Below are positions 10,801-22,961 of a DNA stretch of 64,000 nucleotides, one piece after another (positions within the stretch are counted from its first letter, which is position 1; each line of letters opens with the position of its first letter). The DNA is from Torymus aiolomorphi (lineage: Eukaryota > Arthropoda > Insecta > Hymenoptera > Torymidae). The notes below the pieces were generated by a model, which was not told the DNA's origin, ran no database searches, and saw nothing but the letters and a program-made list of their open reading frames with translations. The stretch is from positions 114,125,235 to 114,189,234 of the forward strand of contig CM070874.1 of assembly GCA_036365515.1 (NCBI GenBank), given 5' to 3'. The translations under genes were made by a program, and so were the position numbers.

Positions 10801-12734
10801 TTAAATCTCATGAATTTCATTTCAAGATTGTAGTTTCATCACGTCGTTGCTTTTGCACGTTATTAAACGTTATTATACTCTGCGTTCCAGACGATTCAGG
10901 CGTTTCTGCCGTTCATGCTGCAGAATAAAAAGGGCCACATTGTCACCATGTGCAGCATGTGCGGGTTTTACGGTGTGGCGAACAAGGTCCCTTATTGTGC
11001 CTCCAAGTTTGCAATCAGAGGTTCGACCAAGCATTTTTTATTTCAGAGTCAGCGCGATTCCTAAAACAGTATAATTTTATTAATGAATGATTTTTTTTTT
11101 ACCTGATGCGTGTAGGATTAATAGAGGGGCTAATCGAAGAATTAAGATTAACCAAGAAGGATTCGAATATCAACTTCACAACGATATATCCCTTTTACGT
11201 GGACACAGGTTTAGCTCAAGATCCATACTACAGGTGCTGAATCACTTATACAAAGCGTACAGAGCTTTGCTCCTACTACACTGAGAGAAATGTTGTAGTA
11301 AAATTTATTATAAACATAAGAAAAATTACTATATTTTGTAGGAACGGAGGGACAAATCGAAATTATAACAATTTTTGCTATGCAACATAGTAATTTTTAT
11401 GAATGACCTTAAATTTAAAAAAATTAAATTTTTTCTCGTTCTTCCTGTTTTCAGAACTATTTTCAGACTTTAATCATACAATATTTAATGTGAAAATCCC
11501 TTATATAAATTGAGCATTCGAGATAATCTATTTTGCCCTCGAACGATCTCGAAATCTCGAATAATCGAATCCGTCTCGAATCTCGAAAGGAGAGAAACAA
11601 AAGACGAAACAGTGGCGCGCGTAGCGCGCTGATTAACGCTAGTAAATTAAAATGAGAAATAAAAATATTTTTTTTTACGAGCGTTGGAATCGAACCTGCA
11701 ACCTTCACCGCGGCAATCGGACGCGCTAACCACTTACCCAAATAGGATTCTTGAGTGTAAAATTTTGGAACTTGTACATGTCAAACCATCGATTTCAAGA
11801 AAATTTCAGATAATATTAAATAATGACAATAAATAACTTTGATAACACAAAGAAACTTATCATTAATGTGCATAATATAAAAATAAAATAATTGAAGTAA
11901 GGTTTTGAATGTTTTGTAAACTTAAAAGCAAGACAAAGTGAAATTCCCGTAGAAACATAACCTCAATCAGACACGTGGGCGCCTTGATCTGCGCAGAAAG
12001 TACTAATGATGTAGCAATTTTTACTATGTTGGATAGCAAACTTTCTTATGGCCTGTAGCAATTTTTGAATGTGGCACTTTTTACTATGTTTATAGTAATT
12101 TTTAATACGCTACAAAATAAAATTTATACGCTACAAAATAAAATTTAAACGCTACAAAATAAAATTTATATTCTATTCTAATAAAAATTAAAAGCATATA
12201 TTTTAAATTTTATTATATCACAGTTTTTGCTATGTGTATAGCAATTTTTCTTTTATTTCGTAATACTTTCTAATCAACAACTGTCATAAAAATTACAAGA
12301 AATTTTGTAATTATTCATACAATTATAATAAAAATGCAGAATAAAGTGTATTTGTCTCACCCTTCCTATACTTTATAGTAATTTTTATTACAGTTATAAT
12401 AAAATTTACTACAACATTTTTCTCAGTGTAACATTTTATTTACCGCATGCATTTTGTTTGCGCAGGTTCCCTTACATATTCAGTGCAGTTCCACCAAAAT
12501 ACGCCGCGGCCGAGGTAATACGTGCCATCCAGAGGAACTACGAGGAATGTTCGATCCCCCGATGTCTTTTATATTTAGATGCTATCAACAGGTAGATTAT
12601 CGCCCGCGAGTTATTTTTACCTCCACTTTCTTGAACTCGTCGCATTTGTATTTTTTCTGTTACTTTACAGGGTTCTACCGAAAAAAGCCATGCGACTGAT
12701 AATTGACTTTTTAGCAAACGTAGTAAGAAACTGA
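7880..12734 (+). CDS. Short-chain dehydrogenase/reductase, SDR16C / HSD17B11-13-like, seven exons
   Basis: Coding exons: 7880-8083, 8946-9083, 9982-10176, 10891-11020, 11116-11233, 12466-12591 and 12671-12734. All introns are GT-AG, phases agree, and the total is 324 residues. Residues about 29-50 are hydrophobic and lead to FRLVVPPWKK before the Rossmann fold, as in membrane or lipid-droplet anchored SDR16C, HSD17B11/13 and RDH10 proteins. Cofactor motif TGAGHGIG opens exon 2, INNAAV is in exon 3, and exon 4 has Ser 13 residues before the catalytic Tyr in PYCASK, so the Ser-Tyr-Lys set is intact. The family oxidises or reduces retinoid, steroid or lipid alcohols with NAD(P); the substrate here is unknown. 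The start ATG is chosen because it opens the anchor and no earlier in-frame ATG is seen. Introns 2 and 5 contain MITEs. It is paralogous to the gene at 46060-51388. Confidence 0.9.
9370..9623. mobile_element. TA-flanked MITE, CACTGAGARAAATG termini (copy 1)
   Basis: The right end reads CATTTCTCTCAGTG and the left end TACGGAGAAAAATG. Inside, TGGGACAGACTC and GAGTCTGTCCCA are perfect inverse copies around an AT-rich core of TAGTAAAAATT motifs. TA flanks both sides. It lies in intron 2 of the SDR gene. Confidence 0.7.
11279..12428. mobile_element. TA-flanked element, CACTGAGAGAAATG termini (copy 2)
   Basis: CACTGAGAGAAATGTTGTAG at the left and its inverse CTACAACATTTTTCTCAGTG at the right are flanked by TA on both sides. 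The 1.15-kb interior has further TAGTAATTTTTACTATG modules and a tRNA-like insertion at 11678-11748. It occupies most of intron 5 of the SDR gene. The TA duplication suggests Tc1/mariner-type mobilisation. Confidence 0.68.
11678..11748 (-). repeat. tRNA-derived (SINE-like) sequence
   Basis: On the minus strand there is an A-box-like TGGTTAGCGCG (11722-11732) and a B-box GGTTCGATTCC (11686-11696) at tRNA-like spacing, followed at once by an A-rich run. The ends do not pair into an acceptor stem and the anticodon arm is poor, so this is a tRNA-derived repeat rather than a functional tRNA gene. Confidence 0.6.
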
Positions 12735-14650
12735 AGAATGATTGGATAATCGTAAAGTGGGTTATTTGATATGGGTATTAAATTAAGTAATTTGGTAAGG
12801 TATATCTATAGATTTTGTCTGAGATACGAGATGTTTTATACATTATTATGTAATGTGACGTATATGCATTAGATAAAAAATACGACTTTCATTAGAAGAT
12901 GGTTTTCGCTTTCATTTTTATCTATAGTCATTAATATTTTTTGTGCATGTGATACATACATACGTTGAGATGCAAAAAAAAAAATTCGTACGTCAATAGT
13001 TTCACAGATATTTATCGTTATCACTTCTTGTACTATATTTCTGACTTAGAGCCAATTAAAACTGTTAATGCATTTTTGCCTAGAATTTCAAGAACTATAC
13101 ACTCATTACAAACTACACAAGTAACATAATACCTTAATTTTAACATGAATCTGTACGTCTTAATTACTACTTAATATACATTAATTTCTAATTAGTAAAT
13201 ATTAAACAGCAAAAAATATCCTTTATAAAAGTACCATAACAACAAACACCACCACTACCATTAGTGCACACGCAACCAAACACCACCGTCACTGAAAAAT
13301 TCCAACGCAAACGCCATTGTCATGCACTTCACTCTGAACCATCAATCACACCTCTACCTCTCTCTCACTCTAAAAAATCGGCAAACCCTAATCGACTCTC
13401 ACATACACCTACGTAGCCTTCACACACTGGACAAACAAATTCACGCTGTACAAAAAGAGCGGCTGATTGATCCGGAAGGCGACGAGACTTCCTAGAAAGC
13501 GAATGCGCGCGTGCGTGCGCAATCTCAGTGCTATCATTACCCGTCACAAGTTAAGTAATAGCGCAGAACCAATATCCCCCTTGCGCGCAGCAGCCTCGCT
13601 AGATTCACGACGTGTATAACCGCTCGCGAGATCGTAATTACGGCTCTCTGCCGAGGTTTCGGTGCAGCTCGTGGAGGAGCTTTGTGTGATGGAGAGCTGT
13701 GTGTGTGTGCGAGAGCGAAATTGCAGGGAGCGATTGTTTTGCCAGGAAATTGAGGGAAATTTGGTGGAAAGTTGGACGGTGCGTGTATGATACTGCTGAG
13801 GAATTAGAAGAAAAAGATAGTTTTTTGTCAGGATTGTAACGTATGCCGCTTTAAATAAGAAATTGTTTTTTGAAATAAAGTAATTGAAATAATTCGGTGA
13901 TACACACTTTTGTCAGTCCTATTTCAGGGGAAAGGTTAATCAAACATACAAGTAGATGAAAAATGTGAAAAATATAATTTTTGCCAAGTTTCCTTTAAAG
14001 AAAATGGAAAAACTTTTCTGCAATTAAATTGGACGATTTAGATACACATGACCAAGAATAGTCAAAAAGGCTTATTTTACATTTAGGTTTCCTGTAAAGT
14101 CAATACCACTTTTGATGCGTTATCAATTTTTTTTTCTTGGTAGAAGAACTATAGATTGATTTCTATTTATGAATTTTTTCCAAACGTGTTTACTGAAACA
14201 TACAATAATATTTTCTGATTAAGTTGGCTGAATTAGCTACAGTTAGCGTAGTTGTTTTTGGAAAATCTAAATAACAGTGTCAAATGTAGCTTGTACTTCA
14301 TTTGATAAATGGCCAACTTACGAATGTATAATCATAGAAAATGTTTGGGTTAAGCATGTTTTTATCTCTCGGAGATAGTTCTTATTTTATCCCCTCACAT
14401 TTGTTGTTTTTGACTTAGTATATGTTGTACTAAGATGTCAATGTCACGCATAATGCACTCTGATTTGATAAAAGATTATTTTACTATGATGTAATGTAGT
14501 GGGGATGATTTTTAAGTTATTAGTATAAATGTATAATCGTCTCGAAGCTAGATAAAGAGGTCACCGATTGATCACGTTCGCTCAGTTTTGATGCAGACTG
14601 CATCGATATCCATTCATTTATAATTCATCACTGTGGTCATAGTTTTAACA
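12735..14650. other. Intergenic DNA with a GC-rich island
   Basis: No supported gene. A CpG-rich stretch at about 13440-13760 (GCGCGCGTGCGTGCGC, CTCGCGAG, a short GT run) stands out from the AT-rich surroundings and could be regulatory. TATA-like and initiator-like sequences upstream of the OBP gene (14523-14590) are not convincing. Confidence 0.45.
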
Positions 14651-15397
14651 ATGAAGAGTTGGTTAATAATGAAGAGTTTATTCATCGTTTTGGCTTTCTA
14701 CATCGTGCAGTCACATACGGTATGATAAAAGACTCATTAACACAAAATTAACAGGTTAATTAATATTGAGTATCTTTCTGCATATCAGGATAGCTCCGAA
14801 GAATTATTGAAAGACATGCTTTCATGTTTCACGGATAATGGAATCAATGCCAGTAAGTAAGACTAATAAATTTAAATAAATTTTCTTGCTATTATTGAAA
14901 AATACTTTTATTGCAGCGCATTCAAGATTCATAATGCAACAAGAGAATTGGAAAGATATCTTAAAAAATATCTCAGAAGAAAAATTGGCATGTATTACTG
15001 CTTGCATGTATCACAAATATAAACCGGGCAGTGCACCTCTCCATAGTACACTCATAAGTTTGATCAATGATGGTATGTGTTAACAATTATATTGAATGAT
15101 ATTCAATAATTATAATGATTGAAATACATTTATGATTATTTATTAGATAAGCAACTTACGGACAATCAACGTAAAGGCTTATTGGAAACGTTAAATAATT
15201 GCAAAACCCAAGGTATTGGTATAAGCCATTATTGTACAATGCAACATTTTTTTAATGTAATGTAAAAAATTAATTTCCATTATTATTTTTGGATAGCTGC
15301 AGGAGACGAATGTAAATTGCTAAATTGCATCAAAGTGTTGAAACCTCCATTTTCACGTATTATATTTACAGAAGATGATATGAGTGATATTTCTTAA
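14651..15397 (+). CDS. Odorant-binding-protein-like secreted protein, five exons
   Basis: Coding exons: 14651-14719, 14789-14852, 14917-15072, 15147-15212 and 15297-15397. Small introns of 64-84 bp, all GT-AG and phase-consistent, give 151 residues. Residues 1-22 form a signal peptide (MKSWLIMKSLFIVLAFYIVQSH). The mature part has exactly six cysteines: C1, 33 residues, C2-X3-C3 (CITAC), 40 residues, C4-X8-C5, and then C6 only four residues later (CKLLNC). The first five spacings match classic insect PBP/GOBP proteins, which bind small hydrophobic ligands in sensillum lymph or other secretions; the canonical last spacing is eight. The exon layout and acidic tail also fit. It lies between the two SDR genes on the same strand. 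The ligand and tissue are unknown. Confidence 0.82.
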
Positions 15398-15600
15398 TTA
15401 GTAATTTTAAAATTAATAGAACAACCATATAATATAGTTTCTCTGTATATTCAGTGTGCGAGTAATTTGTGCTAAATACCACGTTATCAACTTATTATAG
15501 CAGAAATATCTGTAACTGGAATTAATATCGGCATGTATACGCAAGTGCATACGAACTGGTATGAGTTGTAAATACTTTTTTAAAATATTGAAGTTTATGC

Positions 15601-15606
15601 AATAAA
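15601..15606 (+). terminator. Polyadenylation signal of the OBP-like gene
   Basis: AATAAA about 200 bp after the stop codon and before the next AT-rich spacer. It is a plausible 3' end, not proven. Confidence 0.45.
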
Positions 15607-17541
15607 TTTAAAACATTGTAAATGTATCTTTTATTTTTCCCTGAATGCCGCGTCACTATAGAGAATTTAATTTTTAAATATTATACACTGTCATAATTCT
15701 GTATAACGATATGGATTAATAATCTTATTAATTATACGTTTCTTCTTTTGACACAAAGAACTCCGCATGATTCAACAGTGATGACGTTTGATCAGTTCCT
15801 TTTCAAGTAAATGATATTGATACTCCGGGCATCCCGATTTTTTCCTTATACCCTAAGTATAACTAATAAACGTAAATTATTTTCTGACGTTTACCACCAC
15901 ACCTTTCGGACTACCTCCAGTATTCACTCAATCTCTCTCACCTCTTCTTCCAAAGAAAGGCACTAAACACCATTTCCAAGACCGATCAAACAATCCCCAC
16001 CACTCAAAATTTCTTTGCCGCTCCGCCATTCGAAATCCAAAAGAATCATGAATCGTCCGAGACAAAAAAAACTGCTCCCGTGTAGGATTTCGCGGAACAA
16101 TGGACATAAAAGTATACGTACTGCAGGGAGAGCGCTAATCGGAGACGTGTAGATCTGTATACGAGGCATCGTCCTTGAACCTGAATCCTCATCCTTAAGT
16201 TCAGTGCACCTGCGAGGGAGACGACGATGACGACGGCTCGCGTGCGGTGTGCGCACCTTTTTTCCTTGTTATACGCGCTTGATGGGCTTTTGCATCCTAC
16301 GTCCGCTGCATGTAACGAAGTATAGGGGGATACGTAAGTAGGTGCGGGAATAAGACGAGCTACTGTTGTTGCAGTGTGTTACCTAAGAAATGCTTTTAAT
16401 ACAATCGACTTACGTAAACGTAATTGATGATATTTATTAACAAAACAATTTGTGGTATTTGTTGCTGAAATTCTATAGTTATTGGTGAATATTTTTTTTT
16501 ATTTTTTATTTATGTTCGAGGAAATACTCTATTTATGTCTAAATTCAAAACAAGTGAAATTCCGTAAAGTACATATTAAAATTCAAATCGCGCTTTTTCC
16601 TCAATTAATCCACTTTTATTGTAACATATAATTTTAGCCCGGTAGAACATCACCCTCGGGTGGAGGTCAGAACCGGTTTTTACTGTATGTATATATATCG
16701 CACGATGTGGCGGGTTTTCTTAGTGCATTTTCTAGTGGGCGGTTCATCTGCAGTAAAAGTAAAAGCGCAGTACATTGCCATGCAAGTCGTCGTCTCGCCG
16801 GCTTTATTTGCAGACCTACTCGGGATGAAAGTCCTCGTCGTCGCTGGCTTGGCTTTTTCGACGTTTCAAAAGCGGCACGCGCTGCAAAAGTGCAAGAGCG
16901 CATAAAGTCGAAGAATTCGGTTGGAAAATATTTGTAAAAAAATTTTTTTAAATAGAAATGATATAGTGCTTATGACGAAATTTAAAAACGTACGGGCAAA
17001 TAGAAAGGATAATTTTATTGTAAGAAGAAATCTACAGTACAATACGTGTGCAGAAAAAATTGGAACTGGGATTAGGATCAGGTCAGTGCTCTCGGAGACA
17101 TGCTAATTTATATGTACAGACTGGTTTTGCAAAACGTTTGAGTTTGTGATCAATCTGACCTTGGATGCATGCGATAATAAAATTCGACAATAAACCTTTA
17201 TGCAAATGGCTTCGAAGCTTATCTATAAGTACGACGAATTACCTAGGTAAGAAGTTTGTAGAGTAGTTTTGTTTTTCATTTGATATTTATCTCGATGTTC
17301 GTGCATAAAACTATTTTTGTCTAAATTTTTAGAAGGTAAAATATAAAAGTACTGTTTTAATTTGCACATTTGTATTTAGCTTACATTTTTACTTCTTTTG
17401 AATCATTTCTTATAAACTTTGTTTTTTTTTCAGCATTGAAAATAGGAGATTTGTATTAATAGAATATGGTGCGAAATTACACGGTATTGAAAATGCAAGT
17501 AAATTATCGAAGAATGTGTCGACGTTTAAAACACAGAATTA
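15607..17541. other. Intergenic DNA, no supported gene
   Basis: Short ORFs at 16660-17106 on both strands overlap each other, have no recognisable motif and lie partly in a GC-richer patch. I see nothing that supports coding. Confidence 0.4.
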
Positions 17542-17798
17542 CGCTCTCTAAAGTTGAATTAGTGAAAATTACTCCACCATTTCAATTAGTAGAAAAAACT
17601 ACTAATTTATTAGTGAATATTCACTATTTCATTAGTGGTTTTTTAAAAACTACTAATTAAATTAGTAAAAACTACTAATCAAAATAGTAGTTTTAATAAA
17701 CTACTAAATGAAATAGTGAATATTCACTAATAAATTAGTAGTTTTTTCTACTAATTGAAATGGTGGAGCAATTTTCACTAATTCAACTTTAGAGAGCG
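17542..17798. mobile_element. 257-bp palindromic MITE
   Basis: CGCTCTCTAAAGTTGAATTA at the left is the exact inverse of the right end, and the two halves pair almost perfectly to the centre through repeated TTAGTAG and ACTACTAA motifs. The transcript would be one long hairpin. The target duplication is unclear: the flanks are ATTA and CATAAT. Confidence 0.75.
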
Positions 17799-18376
17799 CA
17801 TAATACATACTTTACAGGAAACGTTTACACATAATAGAAACCGATCAACGAATTTGCTTATTTACTATCAATACATTTTTTACGACTCTTGAGTTACACA
17901 CGCACGTGAATGTTTGTTTTAATTTCCACCATATAAATTCGCACATTTCAAACGTCGATACCGAGCTATTATGAGTTCACCTGTACTTTCTAGCACATAA
18001 AACTTCCGTAAAATTAGTTCCACGCCATACAACCTTACAGCTTCCTCGCTGTGGGCCACCGGCGAAGAAAAAACCCATTCACGATACTGGAATAATTATA
18101 TACGAATCTCGCGAGCCCGCACGTGACGCTGCTGCGAATGAAAGAGGATGTCTGACGCGGCCTTGCTTGAGTCAAGTTCGGAGTAAGTATCTCTCTCTCT
18201 CGCGCGCGCGTATAATGTAGCGGCTAGATAGTCCGAGAGCGCGCGCGCGCGTGCGAGTTAGCAGGATAGGAGCAAGGAGCGAGTGCATTGTACACACGCG
18301 CGCAAGCGAGTCAATCGCGCGCACCTCGCGCACCGGCGTGGACGGTCCTCTCTTTCAGTTGGAGCGCGACCAGCGG

Positions 18377-18590
18377 TATATAACGTCTCGTATAGTGGCG
18401 GCAGAATTAGTTAACGTGGAAGATAAATGGTATGTAGAGAGAATTTTTCAAGACAAGTGGTGATGCTCGTTGTGGGAAAGTGAAGTGATTGATTGTTTGT
18501 ACATACGTGAAGTGTTGCTAGCGGCGACTGACTTTTGGAAATTGAGCGATAAAACGGTTTCTTCGAGCTATTTGAAAAATAATTATCAAG
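18377..18590 (+). promoter_or_regulatory. TATA promoter and candidate non-coding first exon (A)
   Basis: TATATAA at 18377-18383 follows a strongly CpG-rich stretch (GCGCGCGCG runs from about 18200). About 35 bp downstream an initiator-like TTAGTT occurs, and the transcript could end at a good donor, ATCAAG|GTAAAT, at 18590/18591. There is no long ORF. It could be a 5' UTR exon that splices to the acceptor before the ATG at 46060; this link is inference. Confidence 0.4.
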
Positions 18591-21500
18591 GTAAATAATT
18601 GATTTTAAGCCATGATTGACTTTGAAATTTTTTTATTATCGGTATACAATGGTTAGATGGAAGATGGAGGGTATCTGCTGAAATGTGCAGTAATTAGTTT
18701 AAGATATTGTATTTATTAGTCTTGTAAAGTTATAAGAAATAACCATTCTAATTAAAAAAAAAAAAAAAATCGAACTGTTTTAAATACCGCTACCGTCAAT
18801 GATATTATTTGTTGTATTATTATCTATATATGGTAAAGGGCTAAATTCCCGTTTAATTAATTAAAATCAAATAAAATAAAAATAAGATTGTGTAGTTGTT
18901 AAGCATCCAGTTATGGTTACTTTTCGGTATGGCATTTACACCAAAATTCCAGTTTATATTCAAATAGATACAAACATTCTGTGTTATACTTCTGTTATAC
19001 TGGTTTTTTTTTTAGCTGAAGAATTTTTTTGTACATTAGACACAGGGACTTTTAAATTTTATAATATAAACTTATATTTCATAGAATCAAATTTACATTT
19101 ATTCAAATTTTTTGTTTCTAGAACTGTCGTTTAACAGAGTATAAAAGCTACTCATGGTGTTATATTTGTGTTTCGCGCTTTTTTGTTATAGTTAAAAATT
19201 TCTTATGTTAAATAATTTAAATTTTAGGCATTAAAAATTAATTTTAGGAATCAAATTAACTTTAGGAATTTAAAAAAAAAATCTTTTTTAAATGTATTGA
19301 AGAAGTATCAGTAATATAACCAGTTTTTTTCTGGTTTAGCTGTACTTATCGAATTCTAATTAGTCTTATACAGTATGCTCATGACATGTTCAAATTATCT
19401 GAAAAGCCTATTCAAATGTTTTGATTGGTATCATTAGAATAATCATTTCCGCATCAAGTATATAGCTATATCAACCAGTATCTAACATGCTTATACTCCA
19501 TAAATTAAATCCCTTTTGAATTATGTTCAACCTCGATCCATGCACTTATAAGAACTCTTTAACGACAAGATCGCTAATCGCCAACTGAAGAATGTTTTCA
19601 AACCTCCTCAACCTCAAAAGCTAAAAAAAACAGGCAAACACCCAATACTCACTCGAGTGTTAAAAAATCTTTTCACTGCGCACTTCTTCGCCTGTGGGCA
19701 AACAAGAGAGCCGCACTGCTTCAAGAATCCCGCAGGCGAGATGGCCCAAGCGCGTGTAATTGACATAACACCGGTAACGCGTGCGCGCACGCGCGAGATT
19801 CGAACGCTCGTCGAAGATCAACAGTTCTTCCGCGATGTGTAAAAAAGGAGGAAAAAAGCACGACGGTCGTCGCGTACGTGGTAAATAGGTGGTGAAAAAA
19901 CTGTTCTCGGAAGTATTTTAGTAAATATTCAATGTGCCGACGGTCTGTTACGTTTGAATGTATTATACATTTCGTCGCGCGGTACGAAGAAAAACCAACT
20001 TCTAAACTCGTGCGAAATTGGCTTTTCTTCGCCTGTAACTTCAAAGTTGGCTTTTCTTCGTGACGTGTGTTGTTTATTCTTAATGAGCTTCTTTGAATTT
20101 TTACTTAATAGAATGCGCTCTTCATTATTTAATAAAAGTCTATGAAATCATCGAGTTTTTTCTCAAAATAGGATATGACTTTTAATATATCTTTTCAGGA
20201 TTTGTAATTGCTTACGAATCGAGCATCGAAAAATATGGGGGAATCCCCATCACATGTACAATATTATGAAGAATAATTGATATTTGTCAAGAAAATATCA
20301 ACCATAAAATATAAAATTATTATGTTAAAATAATTGTAAAGAAGCATTGACGATAAAAATCGAGATATTATAAGTTTTCAAAAACGTTTATTTATGATAA
20401 TTATAAAACTATATATTTTTTAAAGTCTGGGATATTTTAATTCTATCCAGATCTTGAAAGTAAATATTTCAAGTAAAAGACCTGTGCAATATTCTTAATT
20501 ATATTATTAATACTAAAAAATAAAAAAATCATTGAAAAAATTTCTGTTTAAAATAAAATAAACATTAGGATTTATAAAACCTAATTGTAATGAGCGCCAA
20601 AGGATTAAGTTTCAATTCTCCTTTTTCTGCAAAAAAAAAAAAAAAAAAAAAACGTTTAAACAGTTGTGCATATCTAATGAGGGCCATATTCGATCGGCCA
20701 TCGTAACTCGTAAGATTTTTCTCGTGTCATGATGAGCAAAATTCGTTTTTTTTTCTCTATCAGTTGCGTTGTTTTCATGCGTTGTGCAATATAAATTACA
20801 TACTTTCTTTATACACGCGATATACATTATTTAAGCTATCGCGCGTTGTTTCACTTCTTAGATAACACGCGTACTTTTTCATACTGCGCAAATCACGCGT
20901 TCAGCACTTATAAAAACTCGTCTGACTGCGTCCATTGTTATTAAAGCGGTCACTTAGCGTAAAAAGTAATTAGTTTGTAGGCAAGTGAAACGCAATTTTA
21001 TACACTTAACGCTATTATGTATGGTGATAAAGAATAAAACTAATTGACTGTATGTAATCGTATTTTTACGAGAGATGGTACTAAAAAGTATGATTTATTG
21101 ACGATAAAGGATAATAAAAATAAAATTAGACGCGTAAGAAAAACGTGTCATTAGTCATCCTTAAACGTGTTACGAATGGACTCGGTACGAATATGCAGAA
21201 TTAAATGGAGCTAGGAGTGCAATTAGAATATGACAACAATTAGCAGGAAGCAGTGTCTGACTAGCAAGTGGGCGGCCCTCATTCAAGCCTTGGATACCTC
21301 AACTTTTATTCCAAAAAGTTGCAATGCCTCGTAAAAGATATTTTAAATCTACATTTTAGAGTTTTATGATTTTGGATCCTGTTTAACTTGGTTTTTCACA
21401 TCTTTTTCACTATTCTAGTGAAATGCACCATTGATATAGGTTTATATAATTAATATAGTTCAAGGCTCATTTTCAAAATCTCACATTAATTCACTCAAAA

Positions 21501-22920
21501 CATTTTCCAAAAATATTATTGTCATACTTTCTTATGATAGCGAAACGTTGCTTGTAAATCACGAGGCATGCGCCTCAAAATCGAACAGCCAAGATGACGT
21601 ACGCATTGCATCACTTATGTACTATTGATAAGTCATCTCATTGCACGGTGCGCGCTAACTTCGGGCCACTCACGCAAGCAACGAATACTCGTTAGCAATA
21701 TTGATGGTACACCTGAAATGCAAAAAGCGTATAAAAAGTGCATGGACAGTCATTAAAAATCTGGTAGTCAAAATGAGGCGGCGAGCACGTCACCGCAATC
21801 ATCAACAAAAAAATGCAATACGATCTACGAACAATACTTTTTGTCTAAGGTGTTTATGAGATATGAAAAATTTTGATAATTACGAGTCTTAATGCGTTTT
21901 TCTTTTTACATTTTTTCACGACGTTTTTCCAAAGTCTCTTTTTGCTTCCTCATACAGAAAGCTGTGGAGCTGTGAACAAAACTTTTGAGACCAAAAAATG
22001 TTCAAAAACATGTTGTATGACGATCTATGCTAAAATCCGTCTATTTTGTGAAGAACATTTTTTGTTCGTCACGATATGCAGTGTGCGTGTGCGTGTGCGT
22101 GTGTGTGTGTGTGGGTGTGTGTTCGCTGCGATGAACGATATTTTGAAACGCCAAAATCGGAATTTTAATTAGGCGGTTCACTCAACGAGCGGATTGGCGA
22201 TTACTGTAAAGGCAGTTTTGAAGCCGAGACTTCGTGCGCTTACATTAAAAGTAAAACTGGTATACAGTCGGACCAAAGATTCTATTTACGATATATCAAG
22301 TCATTGAATTTCAATTTTATAATTATAGCAAAGACTATTCGATTAATATGATTAAGTATTTTTTTTTTTTGTATTTCATTTCAGCACTATTTACGTTCAA
22401 TAAATAAACAGTAATTAATTATAATAAAAGTGTAGTTGATTGTGTGAAGCGTTTCACCTCCAAGTAAATATTCAAAATAAGAATTTAAGTAACATGGGTC
22501 TGAAGTTTGCAACGTTGTAGTGCAACGAAATAGAAAGATATTTTTGTACCGCAAGCACGATTTTTGTGTTTTTTGAACCTATTAATAGAGCCGAAAACGA
22601 CCGCTTGTCGACCAGCGGGCGGTAAAAATCGAAAAGCGCCCGCTGCTCGCAGTAGCGTAATTCAACAATTAAATAAGTCTGTTTGATTTGAAAAAATTAG
22701 AACCAGAAGTAACAAAACAAGCGTTAAGGTAATTTAACACTCAATTACAAACTCACGGGTTGTCGGGCTTTAAAAAGTGCTTAAAAAAATGTGACTACAG
22801 AACTGGGAACAACTTTTAATGGGAACATAACTGAGAATTTAATTAAACAAAATATGTTAAGAAAAAATCAAAATTATATTACCAAATTTTGAAAAATCAA
22901 ACTTTAATTCTGCGAGAAAA
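18591..22920. other. AT-rich DNA without supported genes
   Basis: It holds a tRNA-like fragment near 19737-19815 and a TATA-like CTTATAAAAACTC at 20907-20919 following GCGCG motifs. A short GTGC/GT repeat lies at 22080-22122. Short ORFs lack motifs or splice context. Confidence 0.4.
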
Positions 22921-22961
22921 TATTATTGACCAAAATCACGAAGCATTGTTTTGACATAATG

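Noticed and set aside
16660..17106. Overlapping ORFs of 61-81 codons on both strands
   Set aside because: No motif, no splice context, no signal peptide that fits a gene model; compositional effect of a GC-richer patch.
19737..19815. tRNA-like sequence (TGGCCCAAGCGCG ... GATTCGAACGC)
   Set aside because: A- and B-box-like strings exist, but the anticodon and acceptor arms do not pair; at best an old tRNA-derived fragment.
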